Notes: generated by a model from the sequence alone, not told the origin. A stretch of DNA of 20,973 bases from an uncultured Neomegalonema sp. (GCA_937927905.1 CALFWP010000058.1:1-20973), one strand, 5' to 3'. Numbered from the stretch's first letter, positions 1 through 7,885 are shown. Program-made: numbers and translations.

Positions 1-1191
1 GCGGGTCAGGCCGGGCTTGCCCTTAGCGGACAGCTTAAAAAGTCAGATATTGAACATATTGTTCTGGAAAAACAGCGCATTGCCGAGGCATGGCGGACAT
101 CGCGCTGGGACAGTCTGGTCGCCAACGGACCGGCCTGGCATGACCGCTTTCCCGATAAGGAATTTGATGGTATCGACGGGGATGCTTTCGCAAGCAAAAA
201 TAACATCACGCGTTATTTCGAGGATTATGCACAAGAGCACGCACTGCCGGTAAAAACCGGCGTCGAAGTCCTAAGTGTCATGCCGCAGGACGGACAAAAC
301 GGCTATGTGGTGAGCACGGACGGCGACACTTATCATGCACGCCATGTCGTTGCCGCAACCGGACCGTTTCAGATCCCTGTCATCCCCCCGATTATTCCAT
401 CCATTGCACCGGTTACTCAAATCCATTCGCAGGATTACCGAAACCCCCAACAGCTCAGCGATGGCGGAGTTCTGATCATTGGTGCGGGATCTTCCGGAAC
501 ACAAATCGCGGATGAGCTATTGAATGCGGGGCGGGACGTATATTTGTCTGTCGGACCTCATGACAGACCGCCGCGCCGGTACAGAGGCCATGATTTCTGT
601 TACTGGCTGGGCGTACTCGGCAAATGGGAGATGAAAACCCCGCCAGCCGGAAAAGAACATGTCACGATTGCCGTAAGCGGTGCACATGGCGGGGAAACCG
701 TCGATTTCCGCCGACTGGCCGGTAAGGGCATGACCTTGCTAGGGATGGCCGACCGTTGTGATAACGGCTGCATGTTTTTTCGCGATGACCTGGCAAAAAA
801 TATAGCCGATGGCGACGCGAATTACCTGTCCCTTCTGGCGGAAGCAGATGCCTATATAGCAGCGAACGACCTGGATTATCCGGCTGAAGAGAACGCAAAA
901 ATCATCGGCCCTGACACGGACTGTCTCACAGATCCGGTGCTGAAACTGGACATCGCAGCAGCAGGAATAACAACGGTGATATGGGCCACAGGTTACCGGC
1001 AGGATTTTAGCTGGATCAAGGCGGATACTTTTGACCGGAATGGAAAGCCACTGCACGACCGGGGTGTTTCAAAGGCTGACGGTCTTTATTTTCTCGGTCT
1101 GCCCTGGCTCTCGATGCGCGGTTCTTCTTTCATCTGGGGCGTTTATCAGGATGCAAAATTTATCGCAGAGCATATTGCAAGGCGTAGATAA
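1..1191 (+). CDS. Flavin-dependent monooxygenase-like NAD(P)/FAD oxidoreductase, 5' end missing
   Basis: The reading frame is open from base 1 to the TAA at 1189-1191, so the gene starts outside the window and 396 residues are visible. The visible start reads AGQAGLALSGQL, the tail of an N-terminal FAD-binding GxGxxG loop. It is followed by IVLEK, whose Glu would bind the FAD ribose, and by WRTSRWDSL, typical of CzcO/FMO-like flavoproteins. A second Rossmann loop, GAGSSG (visible residues 161-166), should bind NADPH, and WATGYR (from residue 328) is the conserved ATG motif before the C-terminal part. Enzymes of this class use NADPH and O2 to hydroxylate or oxygenate small substrates in the cytosol. 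The substrate cannot be told from sequence. It could also be a related oxidoreductase without oxygenase activity. It converges on gltX with 152 bases between, where only a weak 6-bp stem (ATGCCC/GGGCAT near 1223-1240) is seen. Confidence 0.85.
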   Translation, partial: AGQAGLALSGQLKKSDIEHIVLEKQRIAEAWRTSRWDSLVANGPAWHDRFPDKEFDGIDGDAFASKNNITRYFEDYAQEHALPVKTGVEVLSVMPQDGQNGYVVSTDGDTYHARHVVAATGPFQIPVIPPIIPSIAPVTQIHSQDYRNPQQLSDGGVLIIGAGSSGTQIADELLNAGRDVYLSVGPHDRPPRRYRGHDFCYWLGVLGKWEMKTPPAGKEHVTIAVSGAHGGETVDFRRLAGKGMTLLGMADRCDNGCMFFRDDLAKNIADGDANYLSLLAEADAYIAANDLDYPAEENAKIIGPDTDCLTDPVLKLDIAAAGITTVIWATGYRQDFSWIKADTFDRNGKPLHDRGVSKADGLYFLGLPWLSMRGSSFIWGVYQDAKFIAEHIARRR

Positions 1192-1343
1192 AGTCACATT
1201 TCGGGCGGGCGCATAATGACCATATGCCCGATACGGGGCATGAGACAGATATCCATCAATATTCAGCACTACGGCAACGACACATGATGTTAAGCCGCCC
1301 TGTATAAAGAACGTAGCGACTCCCCGCGTTCAGAGAACGGCCT

Positions 1344-2675
1344 TTACGATCTTCTGAGCAAAGGCAGCAGAGCCGCCATATCCGGACCGTTCGAGCGTCC
1401 AGTAAGCGCCTTTCTCAATGGCATAAACAGACCTTTACCCTTGCGGCCCGTTTCCGCCTTCAGGACATTGGTGACAGCTTTCCATGTGTCCGCATCCCAT
1501 GGTTTTGCCGCATCCAGCGCAGTTTGCGCTGTGGCTACGAAAGCCTTATCCTCTTCGGCAATATCAGGGGTGATATCACCGGTAATGACGTTCCACCACG
1601 CGCTGATCTCATCGGTAGAATCAATGTTTTCACGGATCAAAGCCCAGAATTCAGGTGCAATACTGCGGTCCACACCTGCACTATCGAGCAAGGCGGCCAC
1701 CGCTTCATAAGGGCGGGTATGCAGCATTTTCACACCGAGCGCGTCGATTTCCTCTCGGTTAAACCGCGCCGGTGCACGGCCCAGCGTGCCGAGGTTGAAC
1801 CCTTCGATCAGCTCAGCATGGGACGCGCGGGCCTCAATCGGCTCTGACGTGCCGAGACGGGCCATATACGAAAGCAAAGCCAGAGGATCGACACCGGCTT
1901 CGCGCAGGGATTCCAGTGTCAGAGACCCCAGACGCTTCGACAAACCGGACCCGTCGGCATCTACCAGGAGCGAGTGATGGGCAAAGCCCGTCGGCTTATC
2001 CCCCATGGCGTCGAAAATCTGGATTTGGGTTGCGGTATTGGTGACGTGATCTTCGCCCCGGATAACATCGGTAATGCCGAAATCAATATCATCACACACA
2101 CTGCACAACGTGTAGAGATAACCGCCATCTTCGCGGATCAGCACCGGATCGGAGACCGAGGCGCAATCCACATTGACCTCACCCCGGATGCCATCGGTCC
2201 AACTCGTGCGGGTTTGATCCAGTTTGAAGCGCCAATGGGGTTTTCGGCCCTCGGCCTCATATTGCGCTTTATCGCCATCGGTCAGTTTCAGCGCAGCACG
2301 GTCATATACCGGCGGCCTGCCCGATTGCAGAAGGGTTTTGCGTTTTAAACCCAGTTCCGTACCCGTCTCATAGGCCGTATAAAGCCGCCCTTGTGCACGC
2401 AACTCATCGGCCACAGCATTGTAACGATCCATCCGCACGGATTGGCGCTCATACCGGTCCCAATCAAGACCAAGCCATTCCAGATCGCGCTTAACGCCAT
2501 CCACATATTCCTCTTTCGAGCGCTCTGTATCGGTATCATCAATCCGGAGCACAAACTGCCCTCCGCCCTTACGGGCAAAAAGCCAGTTGAGCAAAGCCGG
2601 ACGGAGATTGCCCACATGTAGCTTTCCTGTGGGTGACGGCGCAAAGCGGGTAACAGGATTAGCACACATCGACAT
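1344..2675 (-). CDS. gltX: Glutamyl-tRNA synthetase (GluRS)
   Basis: Class I aminoacyl-tRNA synthetase of 443 residues that charges tRNA with glutamate in the cytosol. The N-terminal catalytic domain begins TRFAPSPTGKLHVGN, with the HIGH-type motif as HVGN at residues 20-23. LRIDDTDTERS follows, and the KMSKR-type motif is GLSKR at 244-248. The C-terminal third is the helical anticodon-binding region. The zinc-binding cysteines of the E. coli enzyme are absent around residues 98-127, and the protein is a little shorter than the roughly 470 residues usual for GluRS. Many alphaproteobacteria carry two GltX paralogues, one of which charges tRNA-Gln for later amidation. The window does not show which one this is. 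The ATG at 2675 has only a weak GAAAG upstream, and the ATG two codons later is a possible start. It lies downstream of nadE on the same strand with a 199-base gap. Confidence 0.95.
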   Translation of the reverse strand: MSMCANPVTRFAPSPTGKLHVGNLRPALLNWLFARKGGGQFVLRIDDTDTERSKEEYVDGVKRDLEWLGLDWDRYERQSVRMDRYNAVADELRAQGRLYTAYETGTELGLKRKTLLQSGRPPVYDRAALKLTDGDKAQYEAEGRKPHWRFKLDQTRTSWTDGIRGEVNVDCASVSDPVLIREDGGYLYTLCSVCDDIDFGITDVIRGEDHVTNTATQIQIFDAMGDKPTGFAHHSLLVDADGSGLSKRLGSLTLESLREAGVDPLALLSYMARLGTSEPIEARASHAELIEGFNLGTLGRAPARFNREEIDALGVKMLHTRPYEAVAALLDSAGVDRSIAPEFWALIRENIDSTDEISAWWNVITGDITPDIAEEDKAFVATAQTALDAAKPWDADTWKAVTNVLKAETGRKGKGLFMPLRKALTGRSNGPDMAALLPLLRRS

Positions 2676-2761
2676 TATACTTTCTGATTGAGGGGTCTGT
2701 GGTCATGAGTGTCAGCCTCCCGGCCCATGTATCATCTGGTTTCTTTGCCTGAACAATGAGG

Positions 2762-2804
2762 ATGCAGTCAAACGGATCATGCAAGTCAAACACCGGTTCC
2801 GGTG
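2762..2804. repeat. Direct repeat plus adjacent palindrome in the gltX-nadE gap
   Basis: Read on the plus strand, ATGCAGTCAAAC (2762-2773) is repeated as ATGCAAGTCAAAC (2779-2791), differing by one inserted A and offset by 17 bases. The palindrome CACCGGTTCCGGTG (2791-2804) follows at once, with arms of 6 bases around TT. This lies in the 199-base gap upstream of gltX and downstream of nadE (both minus). Read in the gltX direction, the repeats are two TTTGACT...GCAT units that could include -35-like TTGACT elements, but I find no convincing -10. An operator or promoter role is inference only. Confidence 0.3.
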
Positions 2805-2874
2805 ATGATTGGCTTACGGCCTGAGCATGCCTCGTATGGACGGTTCCGAAGTCCCGGTTGATCCATCGGCCCCA

Positions 2875-4536
2875 TCATGCACGGTCCCGGTAACGGTTGG
2901 TCAGCGGATAGCGGCGTTCCTGCCAGAATGCACGGGTTGTCAGCTTTGTGCCCGGGGCGGATTGAAAGCGTTTATACTCTGAAATCGCAAGCAGATGTTC
3001 GATACGCTCGACGGTACTGCGTTCATACCCTGCGGCGATAACCTCCTCCAGGCTGGCGTCACCCTCGATCAGCATCTCAAGAATACCATCCAGAATGTCA
3101 TATGGCGGTAGCGAGTCTTCATCTTTCTGATCCTCCCGCAACTCCGCCGAGGGCGGTTTGTCGATGATGCGCGGCGGTATCACAGCACCGCGCGGCCCCT
3201 GCATCCAATCGCGGTGATTAACGTTGCGCCAGCGGCACGTCTCAAAAACACGGGTTTTATATAGGTCTTTCAGAGGGTTGTACCCGCCCGACATATCGCC
3301 GTAGAGTGTTGCATACCCCACAGCAACTTCGGATTTATTGCCTGTGGTCAACAGCATGTGCCCGAACTTATTCGACAGAGCCATAAGATAAAGGCCGCGC
3401 AACCGGGACTGGATATTTTCCTCCGCTACGCCGGGCTGTGTGTCTTTGAAAAAATCACCTAAAGCCTCTTCGGATGCGCGCACACCCCCGTCAATCGGCA
3501 CTGTGACGTATGGCGCGCCCAGCTTTGCCGCCAGCTCGGCCGCATCTTCGAGCGAGTGATCGGATGTATATCGCGATGGCAGCATCACGCACCAGACCTT
3601 GTCAGGCCCCAAAGCATCCGTCGCTATGGTTGCAACCAGAGCCGAATCAATTCCCCCGGACAAGCCCAGCACAACGCGTTCAAAACCGTTTTTGTGAACA
3701 TAATCGCGCACCCCCTCGACCATAGCGCGATAATCATTTTCATACGCGCACGGCACTGTGCCTTTTTCGCCATCTGTCAGCTGCCAGCCGTCCTCCGTTC
3801 TTACGTAGTCAGCATACAGAATTGCTTCCCCGAAAAACGGGCCTTGCATCGCCAAAGAGCCGCCCCGGTTCAGGGCAAAAGAGCCGCCGTCAAACACCTG
3901 ATCATCCTGCCCGCCGACCAAATTGACATACAAAAGCGGCAGTCCCGTCTCAACCACACGGGCGACCATAGCCTGCATCCGCTGGTCATATTTATCACGC
4001 GCATAGGGTGAACCGTTCGGCACAATCAGTATTTCCGCACCGGATTCCTCATAAGTTTCGGAGACATCAGGAAACCAGGCATCCTCACAGATCGGCACAC
4101 CGATACGGACACCGTTTATATCCACCGGTCCACGGGGTGCAGCAGAGGCAAACAGACGTTTTTCATCAAAAACACCGTAATTGGGCAATTCATGTTTACG
4201 GAAAACGGTCTTGATGCCGCCATTTTCCAGTAGAAAAACACCATTGAAGAGCGCGCCGTCCTCAAAAAACGGAGCGCCGATCAGGATTTGCGGGCCGCCT
4301 CCTGATATGCGGACCGCCAGGTCTTCCACGGCTGTAACACAGGCGCAGTGAAAAGCCGGTTTTTGAACGAGGTCGTAGAGTTGATACCCACCGACAAACA
4401 TCTCAGGCAAGACCAGCAGATCGGCATTCCCGGCCTTGGCCTCCTGCCAAGCATCAAAGGCTTTTTCGATATTGGCGGCAATAGCACCGACCGTGGGATT
4501 AAGTTGTGCTGCCGCAACCCTGAACCTATCCGTCAT
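2875..4536 (-). CDS. nadE: Glutamine-dependent NAD+ synthetase
   Basis: The protein has 553 residues and two domains, and makes NAD+ from deamido-NAD+, ATP and glutamine in the cytosol (last step of NAD synthesis). The N-terminal nitrilase-type glutaminase domain (about 1-260) shows the full Glu-Lys-Cys triad: E45 in LPEMF, K114 in RKHELPN and C150 in PICEDAW. The C-terminal ATP-pyrophosphatase domain carries the SGGIDS P-loop at 293-298, then TTGNKSE and GDMSGGYNPLKD. Length and domain order match the glutamine-using form, not the short ammonia-only NadE. The ATG at 4536 has GGAGG seven bases upstream, which supports this start. It is divergent from the MORN-repeat gene across 165 bases. Confidence 0.96.
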   Translation of the reverse strand: MTDRFRVAAAQLNPTVGAIAANIEKAFDAWQEAKAGNADLLVLPEMFVGGYQLYDLVQKPAFHCACVTAVEDLAVRISGGGPQILIGAPFFEDGALFNGVFLLENGGIKTVFRKHELPNYGVFDEKRLFASAAPRGPVDINGVRIGVPICEDAWFPDVSETYEESGAEILIVPNGSPYARDKYDQRMQAMVARVVETGLPLLYVNLVGGQDDQVFDGGSFALNRGGSLAMQGPFFGEAILYADYVRTEDGWQLTDGEKGTVPCAYENDYRAMVEGVRDYVHKNGFERVVLGLSGGIDSALVATIATDALGPDKVWCVMLPSRYTSDHSLEDAAELAAKLGAPYVTVPIDGGVRASEEALGDFFKDTQPGVAEENIQSRLRGLYLMALSNKFGHMLLTTGNKSEVAVGYATLYGDMSGGYNPLKDLYKTRVFETCRWRNVNHRDWMQGPRGAVIPPRIIDKPPSAELREDQKDEDSLPPYDILDGILEMLIEGDASLEEVIAAGYERSTVERIEHLLAISEYKRFQSAPGTKLTTRAFWQERRYPLTNRYRDRA

Positions 4537-4607
4537 AAATGCCCTCCACTACATCGCGCGCACTTCATAACGAAGCACCTGCGCAACGTCTATGGAGCAC
4601 TCTGCCG

Positions 4608-4635
4608 TTGCGGAGTTAGGAAAAGTTCGGATAAT
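4608..4635 (+). promoter_or_regulatory. Candidate sigma-70-type promoter for the MORN-repeat gene
   Basis: TTGCGG (4608-4613) and GATAAT (4630-4635) are separated by 16 bases in the nadE/MORN divergent gap, 66 bases before the ATG at 4702. The -10 matches consensus at five of six positions and the -35 at three of six. It was found by eye only. Confidence 0.3.
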
Positions 4636-4701
4636 ACCCTTGCAAACTCAAAGTCACCGTTTTGCAGCATGCGAAGAACATTTAAAGGTACAGGGGCAAG
4701 A

Positions 4702-5607
4702 ATGAAATATCTGCTTTTGGTAACAGGACTGGCTCTTGGCGCGGCGCAACCGGCATTTGCCGACGATAATGCTGAAAATATAGCTGAAGAAACACCGGCA
4801 AAATCCCGTGACGGCAGCTCGATTACCTATCCGGATGGCGGCAAATATACCGGTGATTTCGTAAACGGAAAACAGCACGGAAAAGGTACGTTCACTCTGC
4901 CTGACGGTTATAAATATGAAGGTGACTGGAAAGACGGTCAAATTCACGGTGACGGCACAGCGACATATCCGAACGGGTCGGTCTATATCGGCACGTTTGC
5001 GGATGGCGCACCGAACGGGACCGGAACCATCACTTACGAGGATGGCGGCGAATATACAGGCGAATGGCTTGACGGGCGCATTGAAGGTGAGGGCAGTGCG
5101 ACATACGCCAATGGTGTGAAGTACGAAGGTGATTTCAAGGACACTGTTCATCATGGTAAGGGCAAAATGATCACACCTGCCGGTTACCAGTACGAAGGTG
5201 ACTGGGTTGATGGCCTCCAGGAAGGTGAAGGCAAAGCCACCTATCCGAACAAAACCATATATGTCGGTGAATTCAAGGCCGGTTTGCGTCACGGCAAGGG
5301 CACAATCACAATAATAGAGGATGGTTTTGAATTTTCCGGTTCCTGGAAAAAGGGGCTGATGCACGGAAAGGGCGAAGCCAAATATCCGAACGGGGATGCC
5401 TTCAACTTTTACGAGGGTGAGTTTATCGATGGGAAACGCCACGGTTACGGCATCATGAAATATGCCAGCGGTGAAACCTATGAGGGTTTTTGGGCACATG
5501 GTGAACGTTCAAGCGAAGAAGATGCAAAACTTGCCGATGATGAAGACAAAAGTGAAGTTTCCGCTGCATCGAAAAGCGAGAGCGAAAACGAAGAAGAAAC
5601 AAACTAA
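4702..5607 (+). CDS. Exported MORN-repeat protein
   Basis: The protein has 301 residues. It opens with a Sec-type signal peptide (MKYLLLVTGLALGAAQPAFA, probable cleavage before DDNAEN), so it is probably periplasmic or beyond. From about residue 50 to 270 it consists of nine to ten tandem units of about 23 residues of the form Y-x-G-[DE]-[FW]-x-x-G-x-x-x-G-x-G, the MORN repeat, which folds as a long beta-hairpin sheet. The last 30 residues are rich in Asp, Glu, Lys and Ser, and are probably disordered. MORN proteins are mostly scaffolds or membrane/partner-binding surfaces. No enzymatic domain is present and no specific role can be assigned. The frame stays open further upstream (to 4348), but that part overlaps nadE. 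The ATG at 4702 is preferred because it begins the signal peptide and has AGGGG just upstream. It stands alone, with the decayed transposase beyond its stop. Confidence 0.88.
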   Translation: MKYLLLVTGLALGAAQPAFADDNAENIAEETPAKSRDGSSITYPDGGKYTGDFVNGKQHGKGTFTLPDGYKYEGDWKDGQIHGDGTATYPNGSVYIGTFADGAPNGTGTITYEDGGEYTGEWLDGRIEGEGSATYANGVKYEGDFKDTVHHGKGKMITPAGYQYEGDWVDGLQEGEGKATYPNKTIYVGEFKAGLRHGKGTITIIEDGFEFSGSWKKGLMHGKGEAKYPNGDAFNFYEGEFIDGKRHGYGIMKYASGETYEGFWAHGERSSEEDAKLADDEDKSEVSAASKSESENEEETN

Positions 5608-5670
5608 TTTTACTACGGCAAGGATTTTTGACCCGCAAAAAATGCATTCTTAAGAGGTTGACCCGAAATT

Positions 5671-6223
5671 CTACCAGGCCTGACAATACCTTGCGAGTCG
5701 TCTGGTTGTAAGACGGATATGAGCGATGTCGATCCATGCCCCGGCTGAGGCGATGGATTTCTCCCAATCCTTCACGAGCCTGCGGCATCGTCCGGGTCAC
5801 GCGAACGTGCGTTCGACGACCCAGCGGCAGGTGATGACCTCGAAACCCTACGCGGTATCGGAACGTTTGATGATTTCGATGATCTATTCACCGATCTTGT
5901 CGGGCGCGCCGTCACGATCCTGGACATCCGCAGCGTAGACGACCGCGCCGAACATCAAACCGGGCGTGCAGACAACGACATGCCGCTGAACTGTCGAGGA
6001 CGGGGGCAGGTCCTTTGGCGGCATCGCCCACTGACATACCATCGTAGCGATCTACAAGATCGCGTTCATGACTTCCCGAAGATCAGCCGATGCGCGGCCT
6101 GCCCATCCGACGTGGCGGCGGCATGAAGCGCTCGATCAAATCCCATTCGCGGTCGGTCAGGTCGCTTGTATAGCGCGGCATATCCCGCCGGTACTCACGG
6201 CGTGCGGCTTTAGTCCAAGGCAT
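5671..6223 (-). pseudogene. Decayed IS5-family transposase
   Basis: No long frame survives, but the minus strand translates piecewise to a recognisable IS5-family transposase. From the ATG at 6223 it reads MPWTKAARREYRRD, then TSDLTDREWDLIERFMPP. A frameshift near 6085-6095 follows, then DLREVMNAIL-stop-IATMVCQWAM. After that one frame holds to the end, with TAG stops at 6052-6054, 5884-5886 and 5848-5850, and TGA at 5797-5799. Later pieces are AADVQDRDGAP, IIKRSDTA, RWVVERTF, RCRRLVKDWEKSIAS and AHIRLTTRRLAR. The remnant spans 553 bases, whereas family members have roughly 800-850 of coding sequence. Two stretches are missing, after STVQR and after RDGAP, where the two catalytic Asp of the DDE triad belong; the Glu in VVERTF remains. 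No convincing terminal inverted repeats or target duplication were found, so the element's ends are not defined. Confidence 0.85.
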
Positions 6224-6524
6224 CGCCGGCTCCGTCCAATCTGCAAACCAGACGTAATCACAACCAACTGAAACCGCTCAACTCTTTTCGAGCTGCGCTC
6301 TCAGGGATTAAACCGGCCGCTTGTCTGGTTTTGAACCAACACTCCAGTATGACGATACGGATATTGCATCAGAACACACCGTCTCAAAGGATAGGGCACG
6401 CCGTATACATGGCGCGCCGCGGCCGGAAAAATTTATATTTCAAACAGATTTGAAATTTAAAATATATCAACTTTTACAACATATTACAAAAAAAACGTAA
6501 GCGTTTTATTCTTAAAATCAGGAC
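6224..6524. other. Non-coding gap before the AIM24-family gene
   Basis: No gene is supported in these 301 bases. The left part may still contain the 5' flank of the decayed insertion sequence. From about 6425 the composition turns very AT-rich, and two small inverted repeats lie there (listed separately). The promoter of the AIM24-family gene is probably in this stretch, but no single -35/-10 pair stands out. Confidence 0.6.
6437..6507. repeat. Two short inverted repeats upstream of the AIM24-family gene
   Basis: ATTTCAAA (6437-6444) and TTTGAAAT (6449-6456) are perfect 8-base arms around CAGA. AAAACG (6492-6497) and CGTTTT (6502-6507) are perfect 6-base arms around TAAG, ending 17 bases before the first possible start. 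Both lie in AT-rich DNA, where chance palindromes are common. They may be operator half-sites or a small leader hairpin, but this is unproven. Confidence 0.3.
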
Positions 6525-7430
6525 ATGGATTATCCAATGAAATTCGGAAAACGGGTTTCTCCCTTCGAGCCTTCACAGCCCATGCCTCCTGTACAAACCA
6601 TACATCACAGCAGGCACAGCAGCATTGCGGATGACATAGACTTCGAAATCCATGGGACGGAAGCGCAGTTCGTGGAAATCGAACTGGACCCGGGCGAATC
6701 TGCAATCGCCGAAGCCGGATCGATGATGTTCAAACATCCCGATATAACCATGGAAACCGCGTTCGGTGATGCCTCGGATGAAAGCCGCGATCAGGGGTTA
6801 TTCGGTAAATTTGTCGATGCGGGCAAACGCCTGGTCACCGGCGAGGGCATGTTTACAACGGTCTTTACCCATCGGGGGCACGGCAAAGCCCGCGTCAGCT
6901 TTTCCTCGCCCTATCCAGGTCACATCCTGCCGGTCCGCCTTGATGAAACCGGCCATAAGCTGATCTGTCAGAAAGATGCTTTTCTGTGTGCGGCGCGCGG
7001 TGTTTCCATCGGCATCGAATTCCAGAGAAAAATTTCCACCGGACTGTTCGGCGGTGAGGGTTTTATTATGCAAAAGCTTGAAGGGGATGGTTGGGTCTTT
7101 GTCCATGTCGGCGGCACGGTAACCCAAAAAGACCTTGCACCGGGTGAAGAGCTTCACATCGATACCGGCTGTGTTGCCGCGTATACATCGACGATCGACT
7201 TTGACATTCAGCCTGTCGGTTCTGTCAAATCCATGCTTTTCGGCGGGGAAGGAATGTTTCTGGCATCCTTACGCGGGCCTGGCCGTGTGTGGATACAAAG
7301 CCTCCCGTTTTCACGGCTGGCCGGTCGCATGACCGCCGCCTCGGTTGGCGGAGCGGGCGATTATGAGCGCGGAGGCACCGGCGAAGGGTCCATCCTCGGC
7401 GGATTGGGACGGCTTATCGACGGGGATTAG
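6525..7430 (+). CDS. AIM24-family (TIGR00266-like) protein
   Basis: The protein has up to 301 residues. From about residue 39 it follows the AIM24/TIGR00266 pattern: IDFEIHGTEAQFVEIELDPGE, then AEAGSMMF, a Gly-rich middle with LFGGEGFIMQKLEGDG, GGTVTQKDLAPGE and DTGCVAAY, and near the end SMLFGGEGMF, LRGPGRVWIQSLPFSRLAGRM. The family folds as a beta-sandwich related to tryptophan-RNA-binding-like barrels. The mitochondrial member Aim24 affects cristae organisation, while the bacterial role is unknown. The first 38 residues are a Pro/His-rich extension outside the domain. The start is uncertain: AGGA (6520-6523) is only one base from the ATG at 6525 but 13 bases from the in-frame ATG at 6537. 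No signal peptide or membrane segment is seen. It converges on the DUF1491 gene. Confidence 0.85.
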   Translation: MDYPMKFGKRVSPFEPSQPMPPVQTIHHSRHSSIADDIDFEIHGTEAQFVEIELDPGESAIAEAGSMMFKHPDITMETAFGDASDESRDQGLFGKFVDAGKRLVTGEGMFTTVFTHRGHGKARVSFSSPYPGHILPVRLDETGHKLICQKDAFLCAARGVSIGIEFQRKISTGLFGGEGFIMQKLEGDGWVFVHVGGTVTQKDLAPGEELHIDTGCVAAYTSTIDFDIQPVGSVKSMLFGGEGMFLASLRGPGRVWIQSLPFSRLAGRMTAASVGGAGDYERGGTGEGSILGGLGRLIDGD

Positions 7431-7434
7431 AGCA

Positions 7435-7446
7435 CTTTGCGCAAAG
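7435..7446. repeat. 12-bp perfect palindrome
   Basis: CTTTGCGCAAAG is a perfect 12-base palindrome five bases after the AIM24-family stop, in the 77-base gap before the convergent DUF1491 gene. There is no loop or T-tract, so it is not an intrinsic terminator. Confidence 0.3.
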
Positions 7447-7507
7447 CAGAAGAACCCGTGACAACAGGTATGTGCGGTCCACTGACTCAAAGGACACGAA
7501 AACCGCT

Positions 7508-7831
7508 TTAAAGTTCTGTAAGGGTCAAGGTTTCCGCTTTGCTATCAACCTCGATAACCCAAAGATCAGAATCCGATTTTACACGGCGCCCGATATAATC
7601 ATCCGCCTGCGCCACGGGAACAGGCATATCGCCGGTCGCACGCTCCCAGACAATTCCGCCATCCATCCCGTAACGGCGGGCATAAACAGCCGCTGTTCCG
7701 TCGCTGCGCATGTGTTTGACAAGGACGGCTCCGGCGGTTTCGTCCCCCCGTTTCAGCACATATGCGGCCTCTCCGGACATATTGCATAGCCGTATAAAAG
7801 CCGATACGCGGAATGAGGTCGTGACAGCCAT
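7508..7831 (-). CDS. DUF1491 family protein
   Basis: A small cytosolic protein of 107 residues. It matches the DUF1491 pattern known from alphaproteobacteria: an N-terminal FRVSAFIRLCN, then AAYVLKRGDETAGAVLVKH, a middle that mentions aromatic and Trp-Glu positions (GGIVWERATG), then ADDYIGRRVKSDSDLWVIEVD near the C-terminus. The function of the family is unknown, and no catalytic residues are evident. The frame is open to 7894, but the ATG at 7831 is chosen because AGGAG lies about seven bases upstream and the conserved region begins right after it. It is divergent from the EamA transporter gene, with 54 bases between, so their promoters must lie close together or overlap. Confidence 0.82.
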   Translation of the reverse strand: MAVTTSFRVSAFIRLCNMSGEAAYVLKRGDETAGAVLVKHMRSDGTAAVYARRYGMDGGIVWERATGDMPVPVAQADDYIGRRVKSDSDLWVIEVDSKAETLTLTEL

Positions 7832-7885
7832 AGCTGGCTCCTGATTTTCTTCGCATTCTTCTACCGGCAAGCGTAGCGTCGGTCT

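Noticed and set aside
1223..1240. ATGCCC/GGGCAT stem between the monooxygenase-like gene and gltX
   Set aside because: The stem is only six bases with no T-run on either strand, so it is not supportable as a terminator.
4348..4701. Open extension of the MORN-repeat reading frame upstream
   Set aside because: It overlaps nadE antisense, and the part before 4702 has no family resemblance. The signal peptide and AGGGG site place the start at 4702.
4654..5499. Long minus-strand open frame of 281 codons
   Set aside because: It is the antisense shadow of the MORN repeats. The repeated codon pattern keeps the opposite strand free of stops, and the translation shows no family motif or ribosome site.
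5628..5665. TTGACCCG occurring twice 30 bases apart after the MORN gene
   Set aside because: It is too short to call a repeat family or an insertion-sequence end without a matching copy on the right side of the remnant.
5726..6271. Plus-strand small frames over the insertion-sequence remnant
   Set aside because: The recognisable transposase blocks read on the minus strand. The plus-strand frames show no family match.
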